A stretch of 50,346 bases of DNA, taken from an uncultured Pelagibacteraceae bacterium. Lineage in GTDB: Bacteria > Pseudomonadota > Alphaproteobacteria > Pelagibacterales > Pelagibacteraceae. Shown here in pieces: positions 35,053-43,929 of the stretch. The stretch lies in NCBI GenBank assembly GCA_902532595.1, contig CACAIN010000003.1, positions 1-50,346 of the forward strand, written 5' to 3'. A program made the translations under genes and the position numbers. Every line of letters starts with the position of its first letter. Position 1 is the first letter of the stretch. The notes beneath the pieces were generated by a model. The model made no database searches. It had not been told where the DNA came from and saw only the letters and a program-made list of their open reading frames with translations.

Positions 35053-36129
35053 ATGCAGAATAACCAAGCTATACCCTTTAATAAAGAAAATTTTAAACTA
35101 ATATTCTCCAAAGAATTTGCTTTGGTTATTATAATATCTATTCCTAGCGCAATTGTTGCAGAGTTCTTCAATATCCCGCTTGCCTGGTTTCTAGGCCCAA
35201 TGCTGATTACTTCTCTTGCTTCATTAATGGGTTTAAAAACAAAAATGCCAAAATTAGTACTTTCCTCAATATTAATTTTATTAGGTCTCTATATTGGTAA
35301 TTATATTGATAAAAGTTTATTTTCCCAAATGCATCAATGGGCTTGGACTTCTCTGATAATGCTAGTTTACATTATTGTTAGTGTATTAATAGTTTCAAGA
35401 TATCTTCAAATATTCTCTAAATACGATAAAAAAACTTCAATTTTTTCTGCTGCACCAGGAGCCCTAGGTCCTCTAATGATCTTAGCTGAAGATGAGAAGT
35501 CTGATTTAAGTCAAGTAGCAACTTCTCACCTGATCAGATTAATAATAATTATTACTGTTTTTCCGTTAATCGTTAATAGTTTTTATGACGTTGAGAATAT
35601 CAAAATCGCTGAAGAATTAATTGAAGATCAAAATATTTCTCATCTAATATTATTAATAATATCTTCGATTATATTAATTATTGTTTTTGATAAATTCAAA
35701 ATTCCAGCTGCCCTACTGTCTGGCACTTTATTTGCTAGTGGATTTTTACAAATTTCAGAGATTGCTTCTTATCAACTATCACCAAATATTATTGATTATT
35801 GTTTACTTATTCTAGGATCTTCGGTTGGATGTCGATTTGCTGATAAAACTTTTAGTGAAATAGCTCGTAATGCTTTACATAGTTTCGTCGCAACATTTTT
35901 ATTAGTTGTTTTAGGAGTAGTAGCTGCTTTTACAGCTAGTTTAATTATTGATAAAAATTTCTTTACTCTTCTTCTTTCTTACTGCCCAGGTGGTATCTAT
36001 GAAGTAGCGGTTATCGCAATATTTTTTGATCTTGATCCAGAGTTTGTTTCTTTTCATCATATTATTCGATTACTAATGATTTTATTCATTGTTCCAGTAA
36101 TTCTAAAAATAGTTTCCAAAAAAGCCTAA
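35053..36129 (+). CDS. AbrB-family (COG3180) membrane protein
   Basis: 358 residues with about ten transmembrane helices in two repeats: IPLAWFLGPMLITSLASLMGLKT in the first and the typical CPGGIYEVAVIAIFFDLDPEFVSFHHIIRLLMI in the second. The family is called AbrB or ammonia-monooxygenase-like in databases without being an enzyme; it is a putative transporter of unknown substrate. No Shine-Dalgarno is possible in the five bases between it and the divergent ProC-like start, so the mRNA must begin inside the neighbouring gene or be leaderless. Confidence 0.86.
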   Translation: MQNNQAIPFNKENFKLIFSKEFALVIIISIPSAIVAEFFNIPLAWFLGPMLITSLASLMGLKTKMPKLVLSSILILLGLYIGNYIDKSLFSQMHQWAWTSLIMLVYIIVSVLIVSRYLQIFSKYDKKTSIFSAAPGALGPLMILAEDEKSDLSQVATSHLIRLIIIITVFPLIVNSFYDVENIKIAEELIEDQNISHLILLIISSIILIIVFDKFKIPAALLSGTLFASGFLQISEIASYQLSPNIIDYCLLILGSSVGCRFADKTFSEIARNALHSFVATFLLVVLGVVAAFTASLIIDKNFFTLLLSYCPGGIYEVAVIAIFFDLDPEFVSFHHIIRLLMILFIVPVILKIVSKKA

Positions 36130-36180
36130 TTTAAACCCCTCTGCTTTTGACTCATCTTGTTCTTTTGAGTACAAATTTAT

Positions 36181-36567
36181 ATGGCTAATTTAATAGACTT
36201 TATTGGAAGATTGTTCATCTCTACATTGTTTTTAATATCTGCTTATAACAAAATTTATAGTATTGATGGAACTATGAATTGGATGGAAGGATTTGGTGTG
36301 CCAGGATTCTTATTATATCCAACAATTGCTATAGAAGCTATTTTGCCATTATTTATCATCATTGGTTATCAAGCAAGAGTGTCCGCGAGTATACTTGCAG
36401 TCTTTTGTTTTTCTACTGCATTCATATTTCATTTAGATTTTAATAATCAAATGGAAACCATATCATTTTTAAAAAATATCGGATTAGCTGGAGGCTTTTT
36501 ATTTATAGTAGCAAATGGAACCAGAGATTGGGCTATAAAAAAAAATAAAAAATACGTAAGGTTATAA
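36181..36567 (+). CDS. DoxX family membrane protein
   Basis: 128 residues with four transmembrane helices: LIDFIGRLFISTLFLISAYNKI (the DoxX start), GVPGFLLYPTIAIEAILPLFIIIGYQAR, and ISFLKNIGLAGGFLFIVANG are family-typical. DoxX proteins join membrane thiol or quinone systems in some bacteria; function here is unknown. It follows the AbrB-family gene by 51 bases and is followed by a terminator. Confidence 0.88.
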   Translation: MANLIDFIGRLFISTLFLISAYNKIYSIDGTMNWMEGFGVPGFLLYPTIAIEAILPLFIIIGYQARVSASILAVFCFSTAFIFHLDFNNQMETISFLKNIGLAGGFLFIVANGTRDWAIKKNKKYVRL

Positions 36568-36570
36568 AAA

Positions 36571-36604
36571 AAAACCCACGAAATTAAATTCATGGGTTTA
36601 ATTT
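36571..36604. terminator. Bidirectional terminator between doxX-type and outer-membrane-protein genes
   Basis: AAACCCACGAAattaaaTTCATGGGTTT, a stem of seven plus three base pairs with one mismatch, flanked by A-runs on the left and T-runs on the right, so it can stop transcripts from either side. It sits between two convergent genes. Confidence 0.75.
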
Positions 36605-36627
36605 TTAGATTTCTAATTGATTAATAA

Positions 36628-37272
36628 TTAAAATTTATAACCGATAGATATTTTAGCAGCGTAGTCTTCTAGATCTGCAACTACTTTGTTGCCAGCACCA
36701 GTAGCTTCATAAGTTTCAAAATTCGTATAGGATACTTCACCTTTGTAGTATAGGTTGTTTCCTAAATCTCCTTTAGTTCCTAATCCAATAGTTGCTCCGA
36801 ACAAATCTTGGTTTGGATACGTCGCACCTGAATTTAAAGACTCTAATGTAGCTAAAGTTACGTGTTGAATTCCTAAATGAACATATGTTGGATAACCAAC
36901 AATAGATCCTGCAGGAATGTCAGTGTAAAATTTAATTACGTTATCTAATTCTGCTGCAGCTTTGTATGTACCACTATCTCGGCCTGTGGCTGTTTCGCTA
37001 TCAGTTCTAGACTTGCTTCCCATATCTCTCGTTGGGATATAAGAAATACCTATAGCTAAACCGTCATCATTTATAGCTTCTATAAAAATTTCAGGAACTA
37101 CAGCTTCCTCACTGTGTGAACCTGTATTTTTTTGATTGCTGGTTCTAGTTGTCTCAGTACCATCTCCAGTAATATGATGAATTGCCCCAGATATACCTAT
37201 TCCCATTTCTGCTTTTGCAGAAACGATTGTAAGCAAAAGTAATGAACTAATTGTAGTTATAATTTTTTTCAT
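36628..37272 (-). CDS. Small exported beta-rich protein, probable outer-membrane beta-barrel
   Basis: 214 residues with a clear signal peptide (KKIITTISSLLLLTIVSAKAEMG). The mature part alternates short polar/aromatic strands with glycine turns (GIGISGAIHHITGDG, LAIGISYIPTRDM, LYYKGEVSYTNF) and ends with YKF, an aromatic final residue as in outer-membrane barrels. A serine/threonine-rich stretch (TETTRTSNQKNTGSHSEE) probably forms a surface loop. I do not recognise a named family. It is alone between two terminator/spacer regions. Confidence 0.72.
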   Translation of the reverse strand: MKKIITTISSLLLLTIVSAKAEMGIGISGAIHHITGDGTETTRTSNQKNTGSHSEEAVVPEIFIEAINDDGLAIGISYIPTRDMGSKSRTDSETATGRDSGTYKAAAELDNVIKFYTDIPAGSIVGYPTYVHLGIQHVTLATLESLNSGATYPNQDLFGATIGLGTKGDLGNNLYYKGEVSYTNFETYEATGAGNKVVADLEDYAAKISIGYKF

Positions 37273-37413
37273 AAAAATTCCTATAATTTAAAATAATCTT
37301 AAATTAGTTCTATCATACTGTAATTGTAAATTTACCGTCAAATGAAAAATATTAAGATTAATATAGAAAATGATGAATTTCCTTACTTTTTAAGTGATAA
37401 TTTTATCACATGT

Positions 37414-38916
37414 TTACCTTCTATTTGACTTTAGACTATCGTAAATCTGCCAAATTACAATTAACAGAATCGTTATCATAATAGTTAGTGTTAGGGGTCT
37501 GTTCCAAAGAAAAGCCCAAGATCCATCGCTAATTAAAAGTGATCTTCTTAAGTTTTCCTCCATTAGACCCCCTAATACAAAAGCTAAAATTAATGGTGGC
37601 ATAGGAAAATCATAGAGCCTTAAAATTGTAGCAACAACAGCAATACCAATCATTAAAAAAATATCAAAATTATTAAATGACATTAAATAAATACCTGTTA
37701 CTGAAAAGAATAAAATCATGGGTATTAAGAAGGTTCTTGGTACCGCAAGAATTCTTGCAATATATGGAATTAAAGGAAGATTAAGTATTAGAAGAACTAC
37801 CATTCCAATATACATTGACATAATAACTGACCAAAAAATTTCTGGATTAGTTTCATAAAGTCTAGGGCCTGGTTGAATACCAAATCCAAGTAATGCTCCT
37901 AGCATAACCGCTGTTGTTCCGCTTCCTGGTATTCCTAAAGTTAATAAAGGCACAAAAGCTCCAGAGCATGCAGCGTTATTTGCTGTCTCTGGCGCTGAGA
38001 GTCCTTGGATACTACCTTTTCCAAATTTTTGTTTTTCGTCTTCATCTACAAAATTTCTTTCCATTCCATATGCTAAAAAAGATGCAATAGTAGCTCCTGC
38101 ACCCGGTAAAACTCCTACAATAAAACCTAAAACTGATGATCTTGGAATCGTTTTAAGCATTTTTTTAGTCTCACCAGCATCAAGCTTTATAGAACCTAAT
38201 TCTGTTAAAGAAATTTGTTTAGCTGCTTTTGTAGGATCTTTTCCTTTAAGAATAATTGTTAAAGCTTCACTCATAGCAAAAGTGGCCATCACAACTAAAA
38301 CGAAACTAATACCATCTGATAAATTCATAGTATTAAAAGTAAATCTTGGAATATCTGATAAAGTATCTTGACCAACAGATGCTAACATTAATCCAAAAAC
38401 ACACATCATCATGGCTTTTAAAAAATTTCCTTTGGATGAAAATGCTGCAACAGCTGTTAATCCAAGAATCATCAAACCAAAATAATCTGGAGATCTAAAA
38501 GATAAACTTACTTTAGATAAACTTGGAGCAGCAATTAGTAAAAATATTGCTGCGATAGTGCCTCCTGCAAAAGAACTATAAGCTGCTACAGCTAAAGCTT
38601 TACCAGCTTTGCCTTGTTGAGCCATAGGATAACCGTCAAATGAAGTAGCAACTGTTCCAGGAACACCAGGTGCATTAATTAAGATTGATGAAGTTGATCC
38701 ACCAAATACTGCTCCATAGTAAACTCCTGCCATTAATATTAAACCAGTAGCAGGATCAAACCCATAAGTGATTGGGATCATTAGTGCTATGGCCGTCATA
38801 GGACCTAAGCCTGGAAGCATTCCAATTATGGTTCCAGCGAAACAACCAATCATTACCATTAGTAAGTTTTGAAAAGATAAAGCAGTTTTTATTCCAATTA
38901 AAATTCCTTCTATCAT
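37414..38916 (-). CDS. tctA: Tripartite tricarboxylate transporter permease TctA
   Basis: 500 residues with about twelve transmembrane helices. N-terminal GTIIGMLPGLGPMTAIALMIPITYGFDPATGLILMAGVYYGAVFGGSTSSIL and GSPGTVATSFDGYPMAQQGKAGKAL-type segment (PGVPGTVATSFDGYPMAQQG) with GIPGSGTTAVMLGALLGFGIQPGP are diagnostic of TctA. It is the main transport subunit. It overlaps tctB by four bases. Confidence 0.97.
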   Translation of the reverse strand: MIEGILIGIKTALSFQNLLMVMIGCFAGTIIGMLPGLGPMTAIALMIPITYGFDPATGLILMAGVYYGAVFGGSTSSILINAPGVPGTVATSFDGYPMAQQGKAGKALAVAAYSSFAGGTIAAIFLLIAAPSLSKVSLSFRSPDYFGLMILGLTAVAAFSSKGNFLKAMMMCVFGLMLASVGQDTLSDIPRFTFNTMNLSDGISFVLVVMATFAMSEALTIILKGKDPTKAAKQISLTELGSIKLDAGETKKMLKTIPRSSVLGFIVGVLPGAGATIASFLAYGMERNFVDEDEKQKFGKGSIQGLSAPETANNAACSGAFVPLLTLGIPGSGTTAVMLGALLGFGIQPGPRLYETNPEIFWSVIMSMYIGMVVLLILNLPLIPYIARILAVPRTFLIPMILFFSVTGIYLMSFNNFDIFLMIGIAVVATILRLYDFPMPPLILAFVLGGLMEENLRRSLLISDGSWAFLWNRPLTLTIMITILLIVIWQIYDSLKSNRR

Positions 38917-39383
38917 CCCATAATTCCTATATATTTTAAAAATGGATCTCTAAGATAAACTTGTAATACGCCATGAAGCAAATACATAAATATTGCGACA
39001 AAAGGAAAAGAAAAAATAAAAATCAGTTTCCATCTTCTTTCACCTAAAAAATAATAAGATAAAACTAAAAATAAGGACGTAGATAAAAAGAAACCAACTT
39101 TAAGAATGGTAATTCCATAAAAAATTACAGCTAATACCAAAAGTATTGTTTTTTTAAATTCTAAATATTTAGTCTCAACTTCTATTGGATTACGATCTGG
39201 CAAAACTAATTTTAATCCAGAAAAAAACATTCCAGCATAACCTAAGTAAATAGGAAAGGTTTTGGCATTAAAAGGGGAATCTTCATCAAAAGAAAAAACT
39301 TGTATTTGATGAGCTGAATAAAGGTAAAAAGCGGATAAAACAAAGAAGAGCAGTGAGATTATTTTTACTGAATTAATTTTCAC
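38913..39383 (-). CDS. tctB: Tripartite tricarboxylate transporter small permease TctB
   Basis: 156 residues with four transmembrane helices; FSFDEDSPFNAKTFPIYLGYAGMFFSGLKLVLP and FFLSTSLFLVLSYYFLGERRWKL are TctB-like. It joins TctA in the membrane. GGGAGAG lies a few bases before the start. It follows tctC by 34 bases. Confidence 0.88.
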   Translation of the reverse strand: MKINSVKIISLLFFVLSAFYLYSAHQIQVFSFDEDSPFNAKTFPIYLGYAGMFFSGLKLVLPDRNPIEVETKYLEFKKTILLVLAVIFYGITILKVGFFLSTSLFLVLSYYFLGERRWKLIFIFSFPFVAIFMYLLHGVLQVYLRDPFLKYIGIMG

Positions 39384-39417
39384 TGCTCTCCCTATAAGTT
39401 TAAAAAACTAAAATAAA

Positions 39418-40398
39418 CTAAATTACTCCTAATTCTTTCATTAAATTTGTCATTTCTTTAGTTTGTTTTTTTAAGAAACTAACAAATTTTCTGTCTGGAT
39501 TGTAAATGTTTACCCAAGCATTTCTTTTTCTAACTGCTTCCCATTCAGGTGTTTTTTGAACATCACCTAACATTTTAGCAATTTTTTTCTTGTCTCCGCC
39601 GCTCATACCTGGAGGGCCAAAAAATCCTCTCCAGTTAACGAATTGAACATCATAACCTTGTTCCTTTAATGTAGGAACTTCAGGTGCATCTGAAACTCTT
39701 TTAGGTGCAGTGATTCCAATAATTCTTACTTGATCTCTTGCTCCCATAACTTCTCCCAAACCAGTCGAAAGAATTTGAGTTTCGCCAGATAGAAGTCCAG
39801 CTAAGGCTTTTCCTCCAGCATCATACGGAACGTAAACAACTTTATTTGCATCTGCTCCAGCTTTCTTAAATGCTAAAGCACCAATTAAATGGTCCATGCT
39901 TCCTCTTACAGAACCACCAGCCATTTTAATTGATTTAGGATTAGCATTATATGCATCCACAACATCTTTAAATGTTTTATAAGGCGAGTTTTTAGCTACA
40001 GCTATTGCACCGTAGTCACCTATTACTCCAGCAATTGGAACAACATCTTTATAAGATAGAACTCCTGAACCTTTCACATAACCTTTATGTCTTGTGATAG
40101 ATCTTAGTACTAATGGTGTTGATTGAACTAGTACTGTTCCTGCTGGTTTCGTATTGATCATGTAAGATAGAGCTTTTCCTCCACCACCACCTGACATATT
40201 TTCAAACGATGCGCTTTTTAAAAAACCAGCTTTAGTTAATGCTTCTCCAGTTCCTCTAGCAGTTCCATCCCAGCCACCACCAGCACCACCGCCAATTACA
40301 AAGTGTAATTTGTCGATAGCAAATGATGTGCTTGAAATTGATGATAAAAGAACAGTAGCAAATACTAAGCTAATTAATTTTTTGAATTTACTTAACAT
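39418..40398 (-). CDS. tctC: Tripartite tricarboxylate transporter substrate-binding protein TctC
   Basis: 326 residues with a signal peptide ending TSFAIDKLHF. TctC/Bug family marks are IGGGAGGGWDGTARGTGEALTKAG, NMSGGGGGKALSYMIN, VPIAGVIGDYGAIAVAKNSPYKTFKDVV and APEVPTLKEQGYDVQFVNWRGFFGPPG. The ligand is not readable. A strong GGGAGGAC Shine-Dalgarno precedes the ATG by about two bases. It follows the glutarate hydroxylase gene by 68 bases, which suggests glutarate or a similar C5 acid as substrate. Confidence 0.95.
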   Translation of the reverse strand: MLSKFKKLISLVFATVLLSSISSTSFAIDKLHFVIGGGAGGGWDGTARGTGEALTKAGFLKSASFENMSGGGGGKALSYMINTKPAGTVLVQSTPLVLRSITRHKGYVKGSGVLSYKDVVPIAGVIGDYGAIAVAKNSPYKTFKDVVDAYNANPKSIKMAGGSVRGSMDHLIGALAFKKAGADANKVVYVPYDAGGKALAGLLSGETQILSTGLGEVMGARDQVRIIGITAPKRVSDAPEVPTLKEQGYDVQFVNWRGFFGPPGMSGGDKKKIAKMLGDVQKTPEWEAVRKRNAWVNIYNPDRKFVSFLKKQTKEMTNLMKELGVI

Positions 40399-40466
40399 TT
40401 GTCCTCCCTATGTTTGTTAATATTTTAATTAAAATGAATTAATTACAAAGAGTCAATAAACTTGTC

Positions 40467-41360
40467 TTAAAAAAAAGTCCCTCTAATTCTCAATAATTCT
40501 CTTGATAACCCACTATGCTCACGAAAAGGTTTTCTTCCATGAAGCCAAAAATAATTATTAGAGAAAATTGTTGATCCAACTGGTAAAGGAGAGATTATCT
40601 TTTTTTTACTTTCTTCTAGAGAGTCAGACAATTTTTGCAAAAACAAACCCTGCTTCATATTTTTGGGCTCTGGAAATTGATCGATATAAGAAATAATTGG
40701 TTTACCATCTTTATCTGTTGAAAAAACTGGATGTTCGACTTTATATTCAATATTCTTACTTTGTGGAGATCCCCAAGTAAAATTTTCTTGGCCTACTGGA
40801 TCTTTGCTAAGCTCTTCTAAATGTTCCCAGTCATCTAAATGTAAAATCACGCTTTCTCCTCCTGAAACATTTTGCTCTTCCATTTTTGTCATGATTAACC
40901 AATCAGTCTTTTCTTTTACATAAGTGCCATCAGTATGAAGGTCTAAATTCGTGTAAGCTTTTCTTAAATAAGAATCACTACTGTCTTGGTGTTTTACATA
41001 AAATCTTGCATAATATTTACCACTCATAGAATCAAAATTTGGGACTCCAACAAGATAAGCTAATCCAGTTGAAAGTTTTACGAGAAAATCTTTATCGAAT
41101 TTTTTATTATTAATCTCAGGTTCTATGATTACGGTGCCGGTATTTCTATCTTTTAATATCTCAATTAATGTTTTGCCAAGCTTATTTTCAAAAACTTCAT
41201 CTAAACTTTTCGCTAAGCTAAATCTTGAAAAAGGCTTATATTCTAAAGATGTTACTGTGTGTTTCTTAAATGGAAAAATTAATCTATCTAAGTCTTTTTC
41301 GTTTAAATTAATAATTTTGATACGATTTGAATTTTTGTGATGTTTAATGGTAAAACTCAT
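40467..41360 (-). CDS. glaH: Glutarate 2-hydroxylase (CsiD/GlaH), Fe(II)/2-oxoglutarate dioxygenase
   Basis: 297 residues. The Fe-binding triad is visible as LHTDGTY (His142, Asp144) and WLHGRKPF (His274); the C-terminal SRELLRIRGTF carries the 2-oxoglutarate-binding arginine. GVPNFDSMSGKYYARFYVK, SYLRKAYTNLDLHTDG and ILHLDDWEHL match CsiD/GlaH closely. It converts glutarate to (S)-2-hydroxyglutarate with succinate as co-product, a step in lysine degradation. No LhgO (2-hydroxyglutarate oxidase) gene is nearby. It precedes the tctCBA genes. Confidence 0.93.
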   Translation of the reverse strand: MSFTIKHHKNSNRIKIINLNEKDLDRLIFPFKKHTVTSLEYKPFSRFSLAKSLDEVFENKLGKTLIEILKDRNTGTVIIEPEINNKKFDKDFLVKLSTGLAYLVGVPNFDSMSGKYYARFYVKHQDSSDSYLRKAYTNLDLHTDGTYVKEKTDWLIMTKMEEQNVSGGESVILHLDDWEHLEELSKDPVGQENFTWGSPQSKNIEYKVEHPVFSTDKDGKPIISYIDQFPEPKNMKQGLFLQKLSDSLEESKKKIISPLPVGSTIFSNNYFWLHGRKPFREHSGLSRELLRIRGTFF

Positions 41361-41392
41361 ACATTAAGTTTACCTGATATTAAGCTTTCTGC

Positions 41393-41731
41393 CTAAATAT
41401 TATTTAATAAAGCTAAAAAAAATGCTGATATAATTGTTGGTATTACAAGATTTTTTTTTGATTTTATAAATATAAAGATGCAACACACCAACACTACTAA
41501 ACGATATATAAGATCTGAATCAGATAATACTCCTGCAGGAAATATTATCATTCTACCTAAAAGAGCAGCCAAAGTGGAATAAGCTACACAGTTAAACCAC
41601 TGAAATATTTTAGATTTAACACTTACTTTTTCTGATGTTAGAGCTCCCATAAAACGAGAAATAAATGTTGCTAATGAAGTTGCGATAATTGCTAAAATTA
41701 TTATTTGACTACTTTCCATTTTTTTCTCCAA
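41393..41731 (-). CDS. azlD: AzlD family branched-chain amino acid exporter small subunit
   Basis: 112 residues with about four transmembrane helices, including ATFISRFMGALTSE at the N-terminus and FNCVAYSTLAALLGRMIIFPAG, the AzlD pattern. It works with AzlC in exporting branched-chain amino acids or related compounds. It overlaps azlC by 23 bases. Confidence 0.88.
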   Translation of the reverse strand: MEKKMESSQIIILAIIATSLATFISRFMGALTSEKVSVKSKIFQWFNCVAYSTLAALLGRMIIFPAGVLSDSDLIYRLVVLVCCIFIFIKSKKNLVIPTIISAFFLALLNNI

Positions 41732-42413
41732 ATAAAAATGCTACAGTTCCTGCAATAAGACCTGCAAACAATAAAGCCCACTCACTTGAAACCGTATAAA
41801 TTACAGGGCCTAATATTGTTCCCACAACAACTGCAATAGAAATACTTAAATTTTTCATGGCGCCTATCATCATACAAAAGAAATAAACTGGATTAACAAT
41901 TGCTAATCCAATTAGCATATCTTTGTTTAAATAATCAGCTGAAAGATAGCCAGCCATTGTCATTAATATTGCAGTAGTCCAGGTTCCTATACCTATGCCT
42001 ATCCAAAAATCTATTCTATGTTTTTTATCTATTTTTTTATAACCATCTTTTGCAATCAACCATGACGTAACAGCCAAAAAATGACACGATAAATAATATT
42101 TCCATTTTGGTTGTTTATTATGCTCAAGCAATGGAAATAAAGAAACTGTCATAGGATAAAGCCGAAAATTAACTAACCAAACTGCGATAAATATATTTAC
42201 TAATGAGGCTCCTACTAGCAATGACTCTGCCATAACTAACTGCCCTGGAAGTGCGTAAGTAAAAAAACTTGATGCAGCACTTTGTTGTAAATTAAAACCA
42301 GCATCTTTTAATAATGCGCCTAACGCAATAAAACATGCTGCTAATGGGATAGCGGGACTTTTAGAGCCTTTAAGAGATTTTAAACCTTGAAAAAAGACTT
42401 TAGAGTTTATCAT
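41709..42413 (-). CDS. azlC: AzlC family branched-chain amino acid exporter large subunit
   Basis: 234 residues with seven to eight transmembrane helices; ACFIALGALLKDAGFNLQQSAASSFFTYALPGQLVMAESLLVG is the AzlC pattern, and the mid-segment AVWLVNFRLYPMTVSLFPLL is typical. It exports amino acids with AzlD. The start overlaps the livF stop by four bases (ATGA), so an exporter is made from the same operon as a LIV importer. Confidence 0.92.
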   Translation of the reverse strand: MINSKVFFQGLKSLKGSKSPAIPLAACFIALGALLKDAGFNLQQSAASSFFTYALPGQLVMAESLLVGASLVNIFIAVWLVNFRLYPMTVSLFPLLEHNKQPKWKYYLSCHFLAVTSWLIAKDGYKKIDKKHRIDFWIGIGIGTWTTAILMTMAGYLSADYLNKDMLIGLAIVNPVYFFCMMIGAMKNLSISIAVVVGTILGPVIYTVSSEWALLFAGLIAGTVAFLFGEKNGK

Positions 42414-43195
42414 CCACCGAGGAATAGTCTTCCTACATCTGGATTTTTTAATAGATCATCACCTTTGCCAGCGATTGCAGTTTGTCCTGAAACTAAAACA
42501 TACCCAATATCAGCAAACTCTAAACCTTTTTTTGCATTTTGCTCTACAAGTATAATTGTCTTTTTCTCAGCTTTTTGAAGATCATCTAAAATTTCGAAAA
42601 CCATGCTTATATATTTAGGTTCTAAACCAATAGAAGGTTCATCCACTAATAAAACTGAAGGTTTCATAACTAAAGCTCTAGAGATTTCTAATAATCTTCT
42701 TTCTCCACCAGATAAAACTTTAGCAGGCTGATTTCTTCTATTTCTTAATCTTTCATATTTTTGAAAAATTCTCTCCGCTTCTTCATAGGCTTCATCCTGT
42801 TTATCTTTAATGTACCCGCCCATTAAAAGATTTTCCTCTACTGTCATATCTGGAAACACTGAATTATCTTGTAAGATATAAGCAATACCTACTTTGCTTA
42901 ATTTTTGTGCTGGAGTTAATTTTGTAATTTCATTCCCTTCTAATTCAATTTTTCCATCAAAAATATTTGTGAAACCGTAAATAGAATGAAGTATTGTAGA
43001 TTTTCCTGCACCGTTAGGTCCTATTAAACACAACGACTGTGCCTTACTAACTGTTAAATCAAAATTGTGAAGTATCTCCATTTTTCCATAACCAGCGTTT
43101 AAACCTCTAATAGTTAGGTGAACATCGTTTGGAGATAATTTATTAATCTCCTCTAAACCGGGCGCTTTACCCAAAACATCATATTGATTTGCCAT
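42410..43195 (-). CDS. livF: LIV-type ABC transporter ATPase LivF (second system)
   Basis: 261 residues with a roughly 28-residue N-terminal extension (MANQYDVLGKAPGLEE...) before the ATPase core. Walker A GPNGAGKST, signature LSGGERRLLEISRAL and Walker B VLLVDEPSIGLEP are present; VEQNAKKGLEF is the H-loop area. It shares one base with livG stop and overlaps azlC by four. Confidence 0.95.
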   Translation of the reverse strand: MANQYDVLGKAPGLEEINKLSPNDVHLTIRGLNAGYGKMEILHNFDLTVSKAQSLCLIGPNGAGKSTILHSIYGFTNIFDGKIELEGNEITKLTPAQKLSKVGIAYILQDNSVFPDMTVEENLLMGGYIKDKQDEAYEEAERIFQKYERLRNRRNQPAKVLSGGERRLLEISRALVMKPSVLLVDEPSIGLEPKYISMVFEILDDLQKAEKKTIILVEQNAKKGLEFADIGYVLVSGQTAIAGKGDDLLKNPDVGRLFLGG

Positions 43196-43929
43196 TACTG
43201 CGCTCCTAAATAAGCATCAACTACTCGCTTATCATTTTTAATTTGATCAGGTGAACCTTCAGCTAACATTTTTCCGTGTGCTAGACAGAAAATTTTTTGA
43301 GCTAAACTCATAATCACTCTCATATTATGTTCTATAACTAATAAAGTTATCCCGTAATCTTTATTAACTTTAATTAATCTATCAATAATTCCATTTATTA
43401 AAGTTGGATTAATTCCAGCTGTTGGTTCATCTAATAAAAGCATTTTCGGTTCGTTCATTAGAGCCATTGCTAGTTCTAATAATTTTTGTTGTCCAAATGA
43501 TAGGTCTCCTGCTCTCAAATTTCTCTTTTGATAAAGTCCTACAAAGTTTAAAATATTTTCTGCTTTCTCAGTAAGTTCAATAGGGATCTTTGCAAATATA
43601 AATCCAGAATCACTAGCCTTGTGGCTAATTAACATATTTTCAATACAATTAAGTTTTGAATAAATTCTTGTTTGTTGGAATGTTCTTAGTAAACCAAGTT
43701 TAGCTACAGCTGGAACAGGCATTTCTGAAACCTCTGTATTATCAAAAATTATTGAACCTTGATCAATTGGATGGGTCCCAACTATTGAATTAAATAAAGT
43801 TGTCTTACCAGAGCCATTGGGCCCTATTAAACCGACTATTGATCCTTGCTCTACAGAAACAGAAATGTCTACATTAGCTTGCACTCCACCAAAAGATTTA
43901 CTTACATTTTTAACTTCTAAAATACTCAT
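43195..43929 (-). CDS. livG: LIV-type ABC transporter ATPase LivG (second system)
   Basis: 244 residues with Walker A GPNGSGKTT, Q-loop region TFQQTRIYSKL, signature LSFGQQKLLELAMAL (F in place of the second G), Walker B LLLDEPTAG and IEHNMRVIM. It pairs with LivF of the same operon. It overlaps livM by four bases. Confidence 0.95.
   Translation of the reverse strand: MSILEVKNVSKSFGGVQANVDISVSVEQGSIVGLIGPNGSGKTTLFNSIVGTHPIDQGSIIFDNTEVSEMPVPAVAKLGLLRTFQQTRIYSKLNCIENMLISHKASDSGFIFAKIPIELTEKAENILNFVGLYQKRNLRAGDLSFGQQKLLELAMALMNEPKMLLLDEPTAGINPTLINGIIDRLIKVNKDYGITLLVIEHNMRVIMSLAQKIFCLAHGKMLAEGSPDQIKNDKRVVDAYLGAQ

Noticed and set aside
37342-37428. 28-residue plus-strand ORF MKNIKINIENDEF...
   Set aside because: No Shine-Dalgarno, overlaps the tctA end, and is too short to judge without comparison.
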